In this document: positions 48,229 to 56,367 of the stretch, one piece after another | How the letters are laid out: each line of letters starts with the position of its first letter | Position numbering within the stretch: the first letter of the stretch is position 1 | NCBI GenBank assembly: GCA_913020045.1 | Contig: CAJWBE010000018.1 | Location: 1-64,000, forward strand | DNA from: an uncultured Oleiphilus sp. | GTDB taxonomy: Bacteria; Pseudomonadota; Gammaproteobacteria; Pseudomonadales; Oleiphilaceae | DNA length: 64,000 nucleotides | Direction: 5' to 3' | The notes under the pieces: generated by a model | The model's database searches: none | What the model saw: only the letters and a program-made list of their open reading frames with translations | Told to the model about the DNA's origin: nothing | Translations under genes and position numbers: made by a program

Positions 48229-48255
48229 GCCCTTGGACTCCAAGGGCTTTTTTTT
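48229..48255 (+). terminator. Strong plus-strand intrinsic terminator
   Basis: Stem GCCCTTGG / CCAAGGGC with a 3-base loop followed by eight T residues on the plus strand. It has the right form only for rightward transcription, yet the flanking genes are both leftward. Confidence 0.8.
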
Positions 48256-48271
48256 GCATTAAAGAAAGTGC

Positions 48272-48913
48272 TTAACTGGGGGAATAACAAACGCCAGTGC
48301 CACCGAGACCGCAGTAGCCATTCGGGTTCTTCGCAAGATATTGCTGATGATAAGACTCCGCGTAATAAAACTCTCCTACAGGTAAAACCTCTGTTGTAAT
48401 ACTAGGTAATCCCTTCGCCTTTAAAGAAGCTTGATAACAGGTCAGACTTTTTTCCGCCTCAACCTTTTGGCTTTCATCTTTCCAGTATATCCCTGATCGA
48501 TATTGGGTCCCGGTATCATTGCCCTGCCGCATTCCTTGAGTTGGGTTATGAGATTCCCAGAAAACCTGAAGCAAACGGCCAAACGAAACAACATTCGGGT
48601 CGAAAACCACCAGCACCACTTCATTGTGGCCCGTCATGCCAGAACAAACCTCATCGTAATTGGGATTCTTTGTGATGCCTGCGGCATAGCCCACCGCCGT
48701 GGTATAAACGCCCTCAAGCTCCCAAAACTTCCGCTCGGCGCCCCAAAAACAACCCAAACCAAAGACAACTTGCTTCACATGTTCGGGAAACGGGCCCTTT
48801 AATGGGGCGCCACTCACAAAATGTGCACCAGGAACCTCGATAGCTTCATCGCGCCCCGCAATAGCGCTTTCTTGGGAAGGCATTTCAATTTCTTTTCGTC
48901 GAAAATAAGACAT
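48272..48913 (-). CDS. msrA: Peptide-methionine (S)-S-oxide reductase
   Basis: Repairs oxidised methionine with thioredoxin. The 213-residue protein has the catalytic motif GLGCFWGAE (Cys55), [31 protein letters not shown], and the resolving region [16 protein letters not shown] with two C-terminal cysteines. It is the long E. coli-like form. The ATG at 48913 follows GGGGGA; the frame opens nine codons earlier at a TTG without support. It lies 45 bp after rsmC on the same strand. Confidence 0.95.
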   Translation of the reverse strand: MSYFRRKEIEMPSQESAIAGRDEAIEVPGAHFVSGAPLKGPFPEHVKQVVFGLGCFWGAERKFWELEGVYTTAVGYAAGITKNPNYDEVCSGMTGHNEVVLVVFDPNVVSFGRLLQVFWESHNPTQGMRQGNDTGTQYRSGIYWKDESQKVEAEKSLTCYQASLKAKGLPSITTEVLPVGEFYYAESYHQQYLAKNPNGYCGLGGTGVCYSPS

Positions 48914-48958
48914 CACTTGTCCCCCAGTTGATCCGTACAAACGTCAAAGCAAAAGCAC

Positions 48959-49981
48959 CTATCGGTACGTCTTATAGACTCTAAACTTTGTGGTTTCGGC
49001 TAACACATCGCAGCGCCCAAAATGGTGCTCGATAACCGTCGCATATTTAAGAAAGCCATTCGCTACAATCATCAGTACCGCATATTTGTTCATCTTGTCT
49101 TTAGCTTGCTGAATAAAGCGCTCGCTAGTCTGGTAGTCGTAAGCGACGCCCTCGTGAAAAGGAGGGTTAGACAATACCGCGTTAACGCGCCCCTCTACTG
49201 CCGCCCAGCCATCACTCGGGTAGATCGACGCCGTAACCTGATTTAGCTCGCAGCTGCGCTTTGTGCATTCGAGCGCTAGCCAATTGATATCCACCATCTC
49301 AAGTTCAATCTCAGGCTTAAGAATTTTCGCCATAATGCCAATCGGACCAGAGCCACAGCCAAAGTCTAAGACACGGCCTTTCAACATTTTGTCTGCATGA
49401 GCAGAGATCTGGGCCAATAAAAGCTCAGTGCCTATATCAAGGCGCTCGTAACTAAAGACACCAGGAATGGTCGCAAGTTCTCGCGGCTCACCATTAACTG
49501 AAAATTTAAAAGTGCTCATAAACTGCGCTAACTCAAATGGTTTCGCGGTCTCGGCCACTTCTGCCTTCCACAACTGGCAATGTTTTGCGGAATCTACTTT
49601 GTAAACATTATCACTCCAGTTGGTGAGCTGTTTCGCTGCACTGGCAACACCCTCTTTCTTCGCGCCAACCAAAAACAACTTGCCGCCAGGTTTTAAACCG
49701 GAACAGGCATAAGACAACAGTATATTCAGTTCACCCTTCGCTTTGGGGACGAATACCAAGGCTGCATCAAACTTACCCCTGTCTAGCGGCTGCAAACCAA
49801 ATGTGATCGAGTCTGGAAGCGCAGCTTCGAGACTTTGGAACACACGGTAATCCACAGTCACCACTTTGGTAGGAGACAAGCCGTCTTGAACATCGTCTTT
49901 TGGCGGGTTTAACACTAGCAGCTCGGATATAGATTCGAACTGATCTTCGTTACGCTTTACTAATTGGGAGCTTGGTTGCAT
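48959..49981 (-). CDS. rsmC: 16S rRNA (guanine-1207-N2)-methyltransferase
   Basis: A 340-residue SAM methyltransferase with duplicated Rossmann domains. The N-terminal copy is degenerate (VFVPKAKGELNILL, GGKLFLVGAKKEGVASA). The linker IPGVFSYERLDIGTELLL leads into the active copy with GRVLDFGCGSGPIGIMA and the catalytic SNPPFHEG. The pattern matches RsmC rather than the related RlmG. Its ATG overlaps the stop of the upstream TonB-like gene by one base, so translation is coupled. Confidence 0.88.
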   Translation of the reverse strand: MQPSSQLVKRNEDQFESISELLVLNPPKDDVQDGLSPTKVVTVDYRVFQSLEAALPDSITFGLQPLDRGKFDAALVFVPKAKGELNILLSYACSGLKPGGKLFLVGAKKEGVASAAKQLTNWSDNVYKVDSAKHCQLWKAEVAETAKPFELAQFMSTFKFSVNGEPRELATIPGVFSYERLDIGTELLLAQISAHADKMLKGRVLDFGCGSGPIGIMAKILKPEIELEMVDINWLALECTKRSCELNQVTASIYPSDGWAAVEGRVNAVLSNPPFHEGVAYDYQTSERFIQQAKDKMNKYAVLMIVANGFLKYATVIEHHFGRCDVLAETTKFRVYKTYR

Positions 49982-51165
49982 TAACTATCTTCTTTGTTGG
50001 CGATTTCTTTTTGAAACGGCATGAGCTCAGTTTCTCCCTTAATAGAGGTATAGTGAAAACTCATTCGGCTGTAATAGCGCGCCACTATAATTTCATCGTC
50101 AGGAACTTCAAAGCGTTTAACGGTTTTTATTGCTTTAATTACGGATTCATCCAAGTACGGCAATCCACTTGAACGATATACCCGCACGTCTTCGAGATAC
50201 CCGTTAAGGCTAATCTTAACTCTAATAATGCCTGCGTAAAGCCGGCCGCCCTGATAAGGGTTGACCCAGTGCGCTAGCACTTGTCGATTCATGCGGTCTA
50301 GATATTTATTGGCCAACGTTAGTTCGTTACTTCGTTGTTCGCTGAAGGGCTGAATCACGACACTATCTCGGAGGTCGCTCTCCCCGAGCAGCTTTAAGCT
50401 CCCGTAGCGATCTAGGAAGCTAGAAGGTATTTCTAGGTTTTGCTTGGCCGTCGTGTTTTTAACAGTATCTTTTGATGTTTCATCAGCCGAGTCGCCAACG
50501 GGTGATTCCATTAGTTTAGCGATTTCATTGATCGCTTGTGATTCAGGAATGCCCGTTCCCACATCAGTAAAGGGAGTATCAGACACTTCTGCAATCGGCT
50601 TCGGATAGCTCTTATCCGCAAGAGTAGAATTTGAGCTAACAATCGCTCTGTTTTCACTAGGTAAACTAGGTTCGACCAATGGATCGAGTGGAGAGCCAGT
50701 TGCTTGCTCTTTCTCTGCCAAGCTCTCGGTTTCAGGGGGCTCAGGGGAACTGTCATCAGTAGAGATATCACTTACCTCTTCGCTAATGACATCACTACTT
50801 TCTGGCAAAACTTCAGCTGGTTTAGATGGTGCCGATTCGCCAAGGCCGGCGACAACCTCTGTCTCGGTTTTATCTGTTTGATTGTCGGAGGCAAATGTCT
50901 CACCGTTACTGACTGGTGCGTGCTCCTCTTTTACTTCTTCAGGTTTTTTTGAGTCTGACACCTCTTCAACAGGCGCTTCTTCGGCTACTTGGCGAGGCGG
51001 TTTATCTTCAGGAGGCTGCAAACTAACTGTCACAGTTCTTTGCTCGGTTACAGCTCGTTCAACTTGATCTAAGCTTAAAAGGTACGAGACGTAGGCGCCC
51101 ACGTGAATCAATAAACTCACGAGCAAGAGAAGTAGATAACGCTTTTGATACTGCTTGCTGTTCAC
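49981..51165 (-). CDS. TonB-like protein, second tandem copy
   Basis: A 394-residue envelope-spanning protein. A single hydrophobic anchor (RYLLLLLVSLLIHVGAYVSY, residues 9-28) is followed by a long acidic Pro/Glu/Ser-rich spacer (about 45-240) and a C-terminal TonB-type domain (YAGIIRVKISLNGYLEDV, YRSSGLPYLDESVIKAIKTV). TonB proteins transmit ExbBD energy to outer-membrane receptors, but no ExbB/ExbD or receptor is adjacent. The N-terminus resembles the next gene upstream, suggesting tandem duplication with diverged spacers: this one acidic, the other basic. It overlaps rsmC by one base. Confidence 0.75.
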   Translation of the reverse strand: MNSKQYQKRYLLLLLVSLLIHVGAYVSYLLSLDQVERAVTEQRTVTVSLQPPEDKPPRQVAEEAPVEEVSDSKKPEEVKEEHAPVSNGETFASDNQTDKTETEVVAGLGESAPSKPAEVLPESSDVISEEVSDISTDDSSPEPPETESLAEKEQATGSPLDPLVEPSLPSENRAIVSSNSTLADKSYPKPIAEVSDTPFTDVGTGIPESQAINEIAKLMESPVGDSADETSKDTVKNTTAKQNLEIPSSFLDRYGSLKLLGESDLRDSVVIQPFSEQRSNELTLANKYLDRMNRQVLAHWVNPYQGGRLYAGIIRVKISLNGYLEDVRVYRSSGLPYLDESVIKAIKTVKRFEVPDDEIIVARYYSRMSFHYTSIKGETELMPFQKEIANKEDS

Positions 51166-51298
51166 GCTTTACACCAGCCACCGCTTTACTCGTCCTTGAC
51201 TGCCTTAACCTAGGCTTTATGTGCCTAACAAGAGCTAATCATAAGCCGATTAAAGCCGTCTGAACAGTAAGCACGTCGTGTCTAAGACCACCAATCGC

Positions 51299-52177
51299 TC
51301 AACGCATGTCTGTTTCGTTAAAAAATAGCCGCTTGGGAGCCACAATAAACAATTTACGTACCTCTGGGTCCTGCGGCAACGGAAAACGTTTTACCTGTTG
51401 AATAGCTTTCAAAAATGCATCATCCAGAGCGGCACTCCCAGAAGGTTTCTTCAAATTAATCGCCGTAACATATCCTTCATCATCAATAAGAAAACGAATA
51501 TAACCATCATACTTTCCTCCATCAGCAGCTGGCGGAATAAAATACCTTTCTATTAGCGCATATTGAGCAGCATAAAAACGATTGTGCTTGGCCCGCGTTT
51601 GAGGAGAAGCCTCTTCTGTGAGGCGTTTCGCGGTTACATCACGATTGGCAAACTTACGACTTTCTCCTGATGTTGCGATAATGGTCGCTCGTAACTCTTT
51701 GTTCCTCAAAGCAGTAAGGCTGCCGGACTTTTCTAGCCAGTAAGCGAGGCTGTTTTTATCGAGCGAAGGGTCAACCGCTGGTTTCTGTACTGGCTTTCGT
51801 GCCGGCTTGGGTTTAGGCGGCAACGTGGTACTTTTGTTCTCTTGTCGCGCCGCCCCCCCGGCCTTCGGTCTTTCTTTTGTTGCCTTCTTAGCTTCTGCCT
51901 TCTTAGCTTCTGCCTTCTTAGCTTCTGCCTTCTTAGGTTCAGCCTTCTTAGGTTCTGGCTTTTCCTGCTCCTTCTCTTTCTTTTGTTTGTCTTGTTTTTG
52001 CGACGCCACTTTCTGGATGTCTTCAGTTGGCTTTAGGTTAACCGTTACTGATTTAGTTTCGCTATCAGTCTTCTCTTCAGCAGGCTGATACAGCAAGGCG
52101 ACTAAAACGGAGAGATGCACTGCAAAACTGATCAGGAAAATCAGTGCGTAGCGCTTTCGGTAATCTTTAGGCAACAT
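51299..52177 (-). CDS. TonB-like protein, first tandem copy
   Basis: A 292-residue protein with an N-terminal anchor (RYALIFLISFAVHLSVLVALLY, residues 9-30), a very basic spacer with KKAEA repeats (about 70-95) and a PKPKPARKPVQKP stretch, and a C-terminal TonB-like domain (YIRFLIDDEGYVTAINLKKPSGSAALDDAFLKAI). The anchor and C-terminal plan match the following gene. The spacer spans the periplasm. It is divergent from the zinc-ribbon gene, and 133 bp upstream of its paralogue. No energising partners are nearby; those at the right edge of the window belong to a different family member. Confidence 0.75.
   Translation of the reverse strand: MLPKDYRKRYALIFLISFAVHLSVLVALLYQPAEEKTDSETKSVTVNLKPTEDIQKVASQKQDKQKKEKEQEKPEPKKAEPKKAEAKKAEAKKAEAKKATKERPKAGGAARQENKSTTLPPKPKPARKPVQKPAVDPSLDKNSLAYWLEKSGSLTALRNKELRATIIATSGESRKFANRDVTAKRLTEEASPQTRAKHNRFYAAQYALIERYFIPPAADGGKYDGYIRFLIDDEGYVTAINLKKPSGSAALDDAFLKAIQQVKRFPLPQDPEVRKLFIVAPKRLFFNETDMR
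51882..51956 (-). repeat. Five 15-bp tandem repeats in TonB-like gene
   Basis: Five units of GCCTTCTTAGCTTCT (plus strand), the last two with a few changes, encode KKAEA / KKAEP pentapeptides. The unit is in frame, so copy-number change would alter periplasmic spacer length without frameshift. A G7 tract on the coding strand (51853-51859) lies just upstream and could slip. Confidence 0.8.
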
Positions 52178-52310
52178 CGTTGATCAGCGAACTCGGTTGT
52201 TATTAAAAGAATCAAGTACTAAAGGAATCAAGCATTAGAAGATTCAAGCTGGCACATCATAGCACCGCCTTGATAAACTGACACTTTCAACAGTTTAACG
52301 GATTTCCACA

Positions 52311-52499
52311 ATGGGAACGGTTGTCCCTTTCAAAAAAAAGACCTTAAAAGAGAAGCACAAAGGTAAAACTTTGTGTAAGAACGACTTTCACAAATGGAAA
52401 GTTGTCACGAATAACAAATTCGATGTGAAGCAGGGGAAACTCGTCACCCTATTCCGCTGCCAGCGCTGCGATAAAGAAAAAACTGTACTAGAAGATTAA
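52311..52499 (+). CDS. Small zinc-ribbon-like protein
   Basis: A basic 62-residue protein. A Lys-rich N-terminus (VPFKKKTLKEKHKGK) is followed by TLCKNDFHKWKVV and, after a short linker FDVKQGKLVTLF, RCQRCDKEK. One Cys/His pair plus a CxxC pair could hold a zinc ion. I recall similar small proteins of unknown function in pseudomonads. It is complete, with ordinary codon use, divergent from the TonB-like genes and convergent with trhO. Confidence 0.75.
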   Translation: MGTVVPFKKKTLKEKHKGKTLCKNDFHKWKVVTNNKFDVKQGKLVTLFRCQRCDKEKTVLED

Positions 52500-52505
52500 T
52501 TCTAC

Positions 52506-52539
52506 CGGGCATCTCGCACTAGAAAGCGCAAGACGCCCG
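52506..52539. terminator. Hairpin between zinc-ribbon gene and trhO
   Basis: Arms CGGGC-A-TCT and AGA-C-GCCCG with inner CGC/GCG pairs form an imperfect stem in the 56-bp gap between convergent genes. No long T-tract. Confidence 0.4.
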
Positions 52540-52555
52540 TTCACCATTCGCTCAT

Positions 52556-53560
52556 TTAGCTTTTTGACGGTCCCTGCCGCTGTGCCTTTTTAAGCGCCTC
52601 TTTCTTGGCTTTGTTTTGACTGATTATTTCATTCATATCTGAACCGATATGGTCTTGGCCCCGCGAGCGAGCCAATTGCATCTGCCGCTCGCGCTCTTCA
52701 AATCGTTGCAATTGGTTGTCTGTATGTTTGCCTATACATTTTGGGCAGCTTACGCCGCGCTTGTAATGTTCACTTGCCATCTCGGCTTCTGTAATCGGCA
52801 TTCGACACGCATGGCATTGCTCATAATCACTCTTTTCAAGATTATGTTTGACGGCAACTCGATTATCGAAAACGAAACAGTCACCCTCCCACATCGAGTC
52901 TTTCTCCTCGACTTCTTCAAGGTATTTAAGTATTCCACCTTCCAGGTGGTAAACCTCATCAAAGCCCTGTTCTTTTAAATAGGCGGTTGATTTTTCACAA
53001 CGAATACCGCCAGTACAGAACATCGCTACTTTTTTATGTTTATCCGCATCCAACTCTTTTTTAACGTAGTCCGGAAACTCTCTAAAGGTGGTGGTGTTCG
53101 GATTCAAAGCGCCCTGAAATGTGCCTATCTCTACTTCGTAGTCGTTCCGAGTATCCACCAGCACAACATTGGGGTCCGAGATCAAGGCATTCCAATCCTT
53201 CGGCTTAACATACGTCCCGACAACACGCTTGGGGTCGACGCCCTCAACGCCCATCGTGACGATCTCTTTTTTAAGTTTAACCTTAGTACGATAGAACGGC
53301 TGCTCATCATCAAACGAAAGCTTGTAATCAATATCCTTTAAACGCTCATCCTGACGTATCCAGTCTAAGAGTGAGTCAATCGCCGTTTGAGTGCCAGAAA
53401 CTGTGCCGTTAATACCTTCAGCGGCGAGTAACAAAGTGCCGCGCACGTCGTTCGCTAACATCGTATCTAACAAGGGCTGCTTTAATGACTCGTAGTTCGG
53501 TAGATCAACAAAGCGATACATCGCACATACGCTTATTTTTGGACTTGGTTGGGTGCTCAT
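52556..53560 (-). CDS. trhO: tRNA uridine-34 hydroxylase (rhodanese family)
   Basis: A 334-residue rhodanese-family enzyme that makes 5-hydroxyuridine at the wobble position of some tRNAs using oxygen. The N-terminal domain has AMYRFVDL and [11 protein letters not shown], the rhodanese domain [15 protein letters not shown] and the catalytic loop [11 protein letters not shown] (Cys182). A C-terminal cysteine cluster (CHACRMPI ... GVSCPKCIG) suggests zinc. The ATG at 53560 has AGAGGAAG upstream; the frame opens 30 codons earlier but without family similarity. Confidence 0.94.
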   Translation of the reverse strand: MSTQPSPKISVCAMYRFVDLPNYESLKQPLLDTMLANDVRGTLLLAAEGINGTVSGTQTAIDSLLDWIRQDERLKDIDYKLSFDDEQPFYRTKVKLKKEIVTMGVEGVDPKRVVGTYVKPKDWNALISDPNVVLVDTRNDYEVEIGTFQGALNPNTTTFREFPDYVKKELDADKHKKVAMFCTGGIRCEKSTAYLKEQGFDEVYHLEGGILKYLEEVEEKDSMWEGDCFVFDNRVAVKHNLEKSDYEQCHACRMPITEAEMASEHYKRGVSCPKCIGKHTDNQLQRFEERERQMQLARSRGQDHIGSDMNEIISQNKAKKEALKKAQRQGPSKS

Positions 53561-53837
53561 AATCAATACTTCCTCTGCTAGCTGGAACGTAAATCCAGTG
53601 CCGTGTTTTATAAAGTGGCGCATTATAATGTGCTTTGCGCACGAGTGCATAATTAGATTCTACGGTCATCGATGCACTACATCATGTGTGTTGCGCAGAA
53701 CATGTTAGTGTCCCCTATCAATGTTGAGCCTGACCTCAAGTTAGTTTTTTACTTTACGAAAAAGTTATGTCCAAATAACTTGACCAAATAAAGAAAAGCT
53801 GCGTACCGAAACATACAAAAAAAATATGCAAACTAAC

Positions 53838-53865
53838 TTCACACAACACAATATAGTGTTATAAT
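53838..53865 (+). promoter_or_regulatory. Sigma-70 promoter of nrdJab
   Basis: TTCACA (53838-53843, five of six matches), a 16-bp spacer, and a perfect TATAAT (53860-53865). A start near 53872 is expected. Confidence 0.65.
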
Positions 53866-53892
53866 TTTTCCCACTGGCGCTATATATGGTGT
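53846..53892. promoter_or_regulatory. Pair of NrdR boxes
   Basis: Box 1 (53846-53861, ACACAATATAGTGTTA) and box 2 (53877-53892, GCGCTATATATGGTGT) each match the 16-bp consensus aCaCwAtATwTwGtgt at 13 positions. They start 31 bp apart, three helical turns, as is usual for NrdR pairs. Box 1 covers the spacer and -10, box 2 the start site, an arrangement that fits repression by NrdR-ATP/dATP. Confidence 0.72.
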
Positions 53893-54203
53893 TTGAATCA
53901 TTCAAAGCATTCAGGCCAGAAAGTATAATGTTGCGAAATAACTGACAATAAAAAGTAAGACTTAAGCGTAGGCTCAGCCTGTTTTCTAGGCTTTGAACGG
54001 CCCTAACCGGCCCTAGCAGCGTTGTTTTTAAGTCCATCTTTAGCCCGATTTACGTGGTTTCCAGTCTTTTCTTCAACACTAGATATAGTATCTGCGCATT
54101 TCAGATCTCGCTCTGAGCAGGCCTATAACGCAAACAATAAAATAGCCGCGGGTGCACCTCATCTTGCTCTGCTGCTGTGTAATTTACTCATTCGAGGTTG
54201 CTG

Positions 54204-56342
54204 ATGAACGCAAAAGTAGAACCGCTTATATCCCCCCTAAAAATGCAAGATACGTCTCTTGATATATGGAGCACCAAATATCAGTTGAGAACAAAAAGCG
54301 GTGACGCGGTAGATGCGAACATCGACGATACGTATGAGCGGGTAGCGCAAGCACTTTCGTCAGTAGAGAGCGATGCAAAACGCTCAGAAGTATATGAAGA
54401 CTTCAAATGGGCTCTGGCTCATGGCGTCATCCCAGCAGGGCGAATCATCTCAAATGCGGGTGCAGGCGAACATAAACCGGCGACGTCTACGATTAACTGC
54501 ACGGTGTCTGGTACGGTTTATGACTCGATGGATGACATTCTGCTAAAAAACCACGAAGCAGGTTTAACGCTTAAAGCGGGCTGTGGTATTGGTTATGAGT
54601 TCTCTACATTGCGACCGAAAGGAGCGTACGTTGCTGGCGCAGGCGCCACCACATCTGGACCTCTTTCGTTCATGGATATCTTTGACAAGATGTGCTTTAC
54701 GGTTTCCTCTGCTGGCGGTCGTCGTGGGGCTCAAATGGCGACGTTTGATGTGCACCACCCAGATGTTCTTGATTTTATTCGCGCTAAGCGTGAAGACGGA
54801 CGTCTCCGCCAATTCAATCTCTCGCTATTAATTACAGAAGACTTTATCGAAGCCGTTAAGCACGACGAAGACTGGTTGTTATCGTTCCCTGTGACGGCAG
54901 AAGAAGTTGAAGAAGAAAACTTGGATCTAGAAGATACGGAACAATATGTATTCCGTAATTTTCCGGTCAAGAATGGTTATGTGACAAATGAACAAGGTCG
55001 TGTTGCCTGTCGCATCTATGAACGCGTTAAAGCGAAGTTCATATGGGATAGCATCATGACATCTACCTACGACTTTGCTGAGCCAGGGTTCATCCTGATC
55101 GACAAGGTTAACGAAATGAACAACAACTGGTTCTGTGAAAACATTCGCGCAACTAACCCGTGCGGAGAACAGCCCTTGCCTCCTTATGGCAGCTGCTTAC
55201 TCGGTTCAGTTAATCTAACCAAATTCGTAAACAAACCGTTTAGTGATAAAGCGTCTTTTGATTTCGAAAAGTACCGTAAAGCAGTGGGTATTTTTACACG
55301 AATGCTTGATAACGTTGTCGAGATCAACGGTCTGCCGTTGATTGGCCAACGCAATGAGATTCATTCTAAACGTCGTCATGGCATGGGCATATTAGGTTTA
55401 GGCTCAACCCTAACCATGATGAAGATGCCTTATGGCTCGCCTGAATCCATCGAATTCACTGAAAAAGTTAATCGTGAGATGGCCGTCGAAGGCTGGCGTC
55501 AGGCACTCGCCCTTAGTGAAGAGAAAGGTTCTGCAGCGATTATGGAAGAGGTCTTTACTGTTTCTGAAGAGATGCTTCTGCAACGTCCAGAAATGCGAGC
55601 AGAAGGGTATCAGGCTGGCGACGAGATAAAAGGCAAGGTGCTACATGCAAAATACAGCCGCTACATGCAGAAAGTAGCGGAGTATGAGCCTGAGTTAGTA
55701 GAAGCCTTGGCAGAAAAAGGTGCGCGGTTTACGCATCACACGTCAATTGCTCCAACGGGAACGATTTCCCTATCGTTAGCAAATAATGCAAGCAACGGCA
55801 TTGAGCCAAGTTTCGCACACCACTATGCGCGCAACGTTATTCGGGAAGGCAAAAAGACCAAAGAAAAAGTAGATGTTTATTCATATGAACTGCTGGCGTA
55901 TCGCCACTACGTTAACCCGAATGCGATGCCCTTTTCTGAGGACGCTGATACCAAATTGCCTGAGTACTTTGTATCGGCTGACGAAGTAACACCGAAACAG
56001 CATGTCGATATACAAGCAGCAGCGCAAATTTGGGTGGATTCTTCTATATCAAAAACAGCTAACGTGCCTACCGAATTCCCTTATGAAGAATTCAAAGACA
56101 TATACATGTACGCCTATGACAAAGGACTGAAAGGTTGTACGACCTTCCGCTTCAATCCTGAAGCATTCCAGGGCGTGCTGGTAAAAGAGTCTGACCTTGA
56201 AAGTACAATGTATGAATTTACATTAGATGACGGTTCTAAGGTTAAAGTGAAGGGCAATGAAGAAATAGAATACGACGGTGAAACACATTCCGCTGCGAAT
56301 CTATTCGATGCCCTAAAAGAAGGCACTTACGGAAAATATTGA
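54204..56342 (+). CDS. nrdJa: B12-dependent (class II) ribonucleotide reductase, large component
   Basis: Catalytic half of a split adenosylcobalamin-dependent reductase, 712 residues, reducing ribonucleotides to deoxyribonucleotides. It has PAGRIISNAGAG, the redox cysteine of STINCTVSGT, the loop CGIGYEFSTLRPKGA, SSAGGRRGAQMATF, and the radical-site NPCGEQPLPPYGSC, followed by RRHGMGILGLG. HTSIAPTGTISL is the phosphate-binding C-terminal barrel motif. The true start is ATG 54204 with GAGG six bases upstream, not the TTG at 54198. It matches the Pseudomonas NrdJa/NrdJb system; nrdJb follows 25 bp downstream. Needs imported or made B12 and works with or without oxygen. Confidence 0.93.
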   Translation: MNAKVEPLISPLKMQDTSLDIWSTKYQLRTKSGDAVDANIDDTYERVAQALSSVESDAKRSEVYEDFKWALAHGVIPAGRIISNAGAGEHKPATSTINCTVSGTVYDSMDDILLKNHEAGLTLKAGCGIGYEFSTLRPKGAYVAGAGATTSGPLSFMDIFDKMCFTVSSAGGRRGAQMATFDVHHPDVLDFIRAKREDGRLRQFNLSLLITEDFIEAVKHDEDWLLSFPVTAEEVEEENLDLEDTEQYVFRNFPVKNGYVTNEQGRVACRIYERVKAKFIWDSIMTSTYDFAEPGFILIDKVNEMNNNWFCENIRATNPCGEQPLPPYGSCLLGSVNLTKFVNKPFSDKASFDFEKYRKAVGIFTRMLDNVVEINGLPLIGQRNEIHSKRRHGMGILGLGSTLTMMKMPYGSPESIEFTEKVNREMAVEGWRQALALSEEKGSAAIMEEVFTVSEEMLLQRPEMRAEGYQAGDEIKGKVLHAKYSRYMQKVAEYEPELVEALAEKGARFTHHTSIAPTGTISLSLANNASNGIEPSFAHHYARNVIREGKKTKEKVDVYSYELLAYRHYVNPNAMPFSEDADTKLPEYFVSADEVTPKQHVDIQAAAQIWVDSSISKTANVPTEFPYEEFKDIYMYAYDKGLKGCTTFRFNPEAFQGVLVKESDLESTMYEFTLDDGSKVKVKGNEEIEYDGETHSAANLFDALKEGTYGKY

Positions 56343-56367
56343 TCCCGAGCATTAGAAGGTAATAATC

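Larger units (their letters stand above)
48125..48255 (+). ncRNA. Candidate small RNA upstream of msrA 3' end
   Basis: Proposed only because two intrinsic-terminator-like hairpins face the plus strand (48161-48190 and 48229-48255) although no plus-strand gene precedes them for tens of kilobases. A weak sigma-70-like promoter (TTGAGG at 48095, 16-bp spacer, TATGAA at 48117) would start a transcript near 48128 of about 60 nt (first terminator) or 125 nt (second). Three GGA triplets occur, too few to claim a CsrA/RsmA sponge. A 40-codon frame at 48085-48207 crosses the first hairpin and has no ribosome site. Unproven. Confidence 0.3.
47808..48271. other. Intergenic region between urtA and msrA
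   Basis: A 464-bp gap between two minus-strand genes. The urtA-proximal part (47808-48020) holds the operon's sigma-54 promoter and an NtrC-type site with further GCACC/GGTGC half-sites. The msrA-proximal part (48085-48255) holds two terminator-like hairpins with plus-strand T-tracts and a 40-codon plus-strand open frame without a ribosome site. No longer gene is supported. Confidence 0.7.
53561..54203. other. Intergenic region upstream of nrdJa
   Basis: A 643-bp gap between divergent trhO and nrdJa. It holds the promoter at 53838-53865 and two NrdR-type boxes (described separately). From the predicted start near 53872 the nrdJa leader would be about 330 nt. I looked for cobalamin-riboswitch consensus segments in it and saw none; short inverted repeats (for example AGGCTCAGCCT near 53970, direct repeat CGGCCCTA near 53998 and 54008) are present. 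Open frames there lack ribosome sites. Confidence 0.6.

Noticed and set aside
48125-48255. CsrB/RsmZ-type CsrA-sponge RNA
   Set aside because: Only three GGA triplets and only one in an ANGGA context, whereas sponge RNAs carry many exposed copies.
53765-54037. 90-codon minus-strand frame upstream of nrdJa
   Set aside because: Overlaps the predicted promoter and NrdR boxes, has no ribosome site and no recognisable features.
53866-54203. Possible cobalamin riboswitch in the nrdJa leader
   Set aside because: None of the conserved riboswitch segments (such as the GCCACTG-type B12 box) could be found in order; only a CCCACTGG stretch by chance near the boxes.
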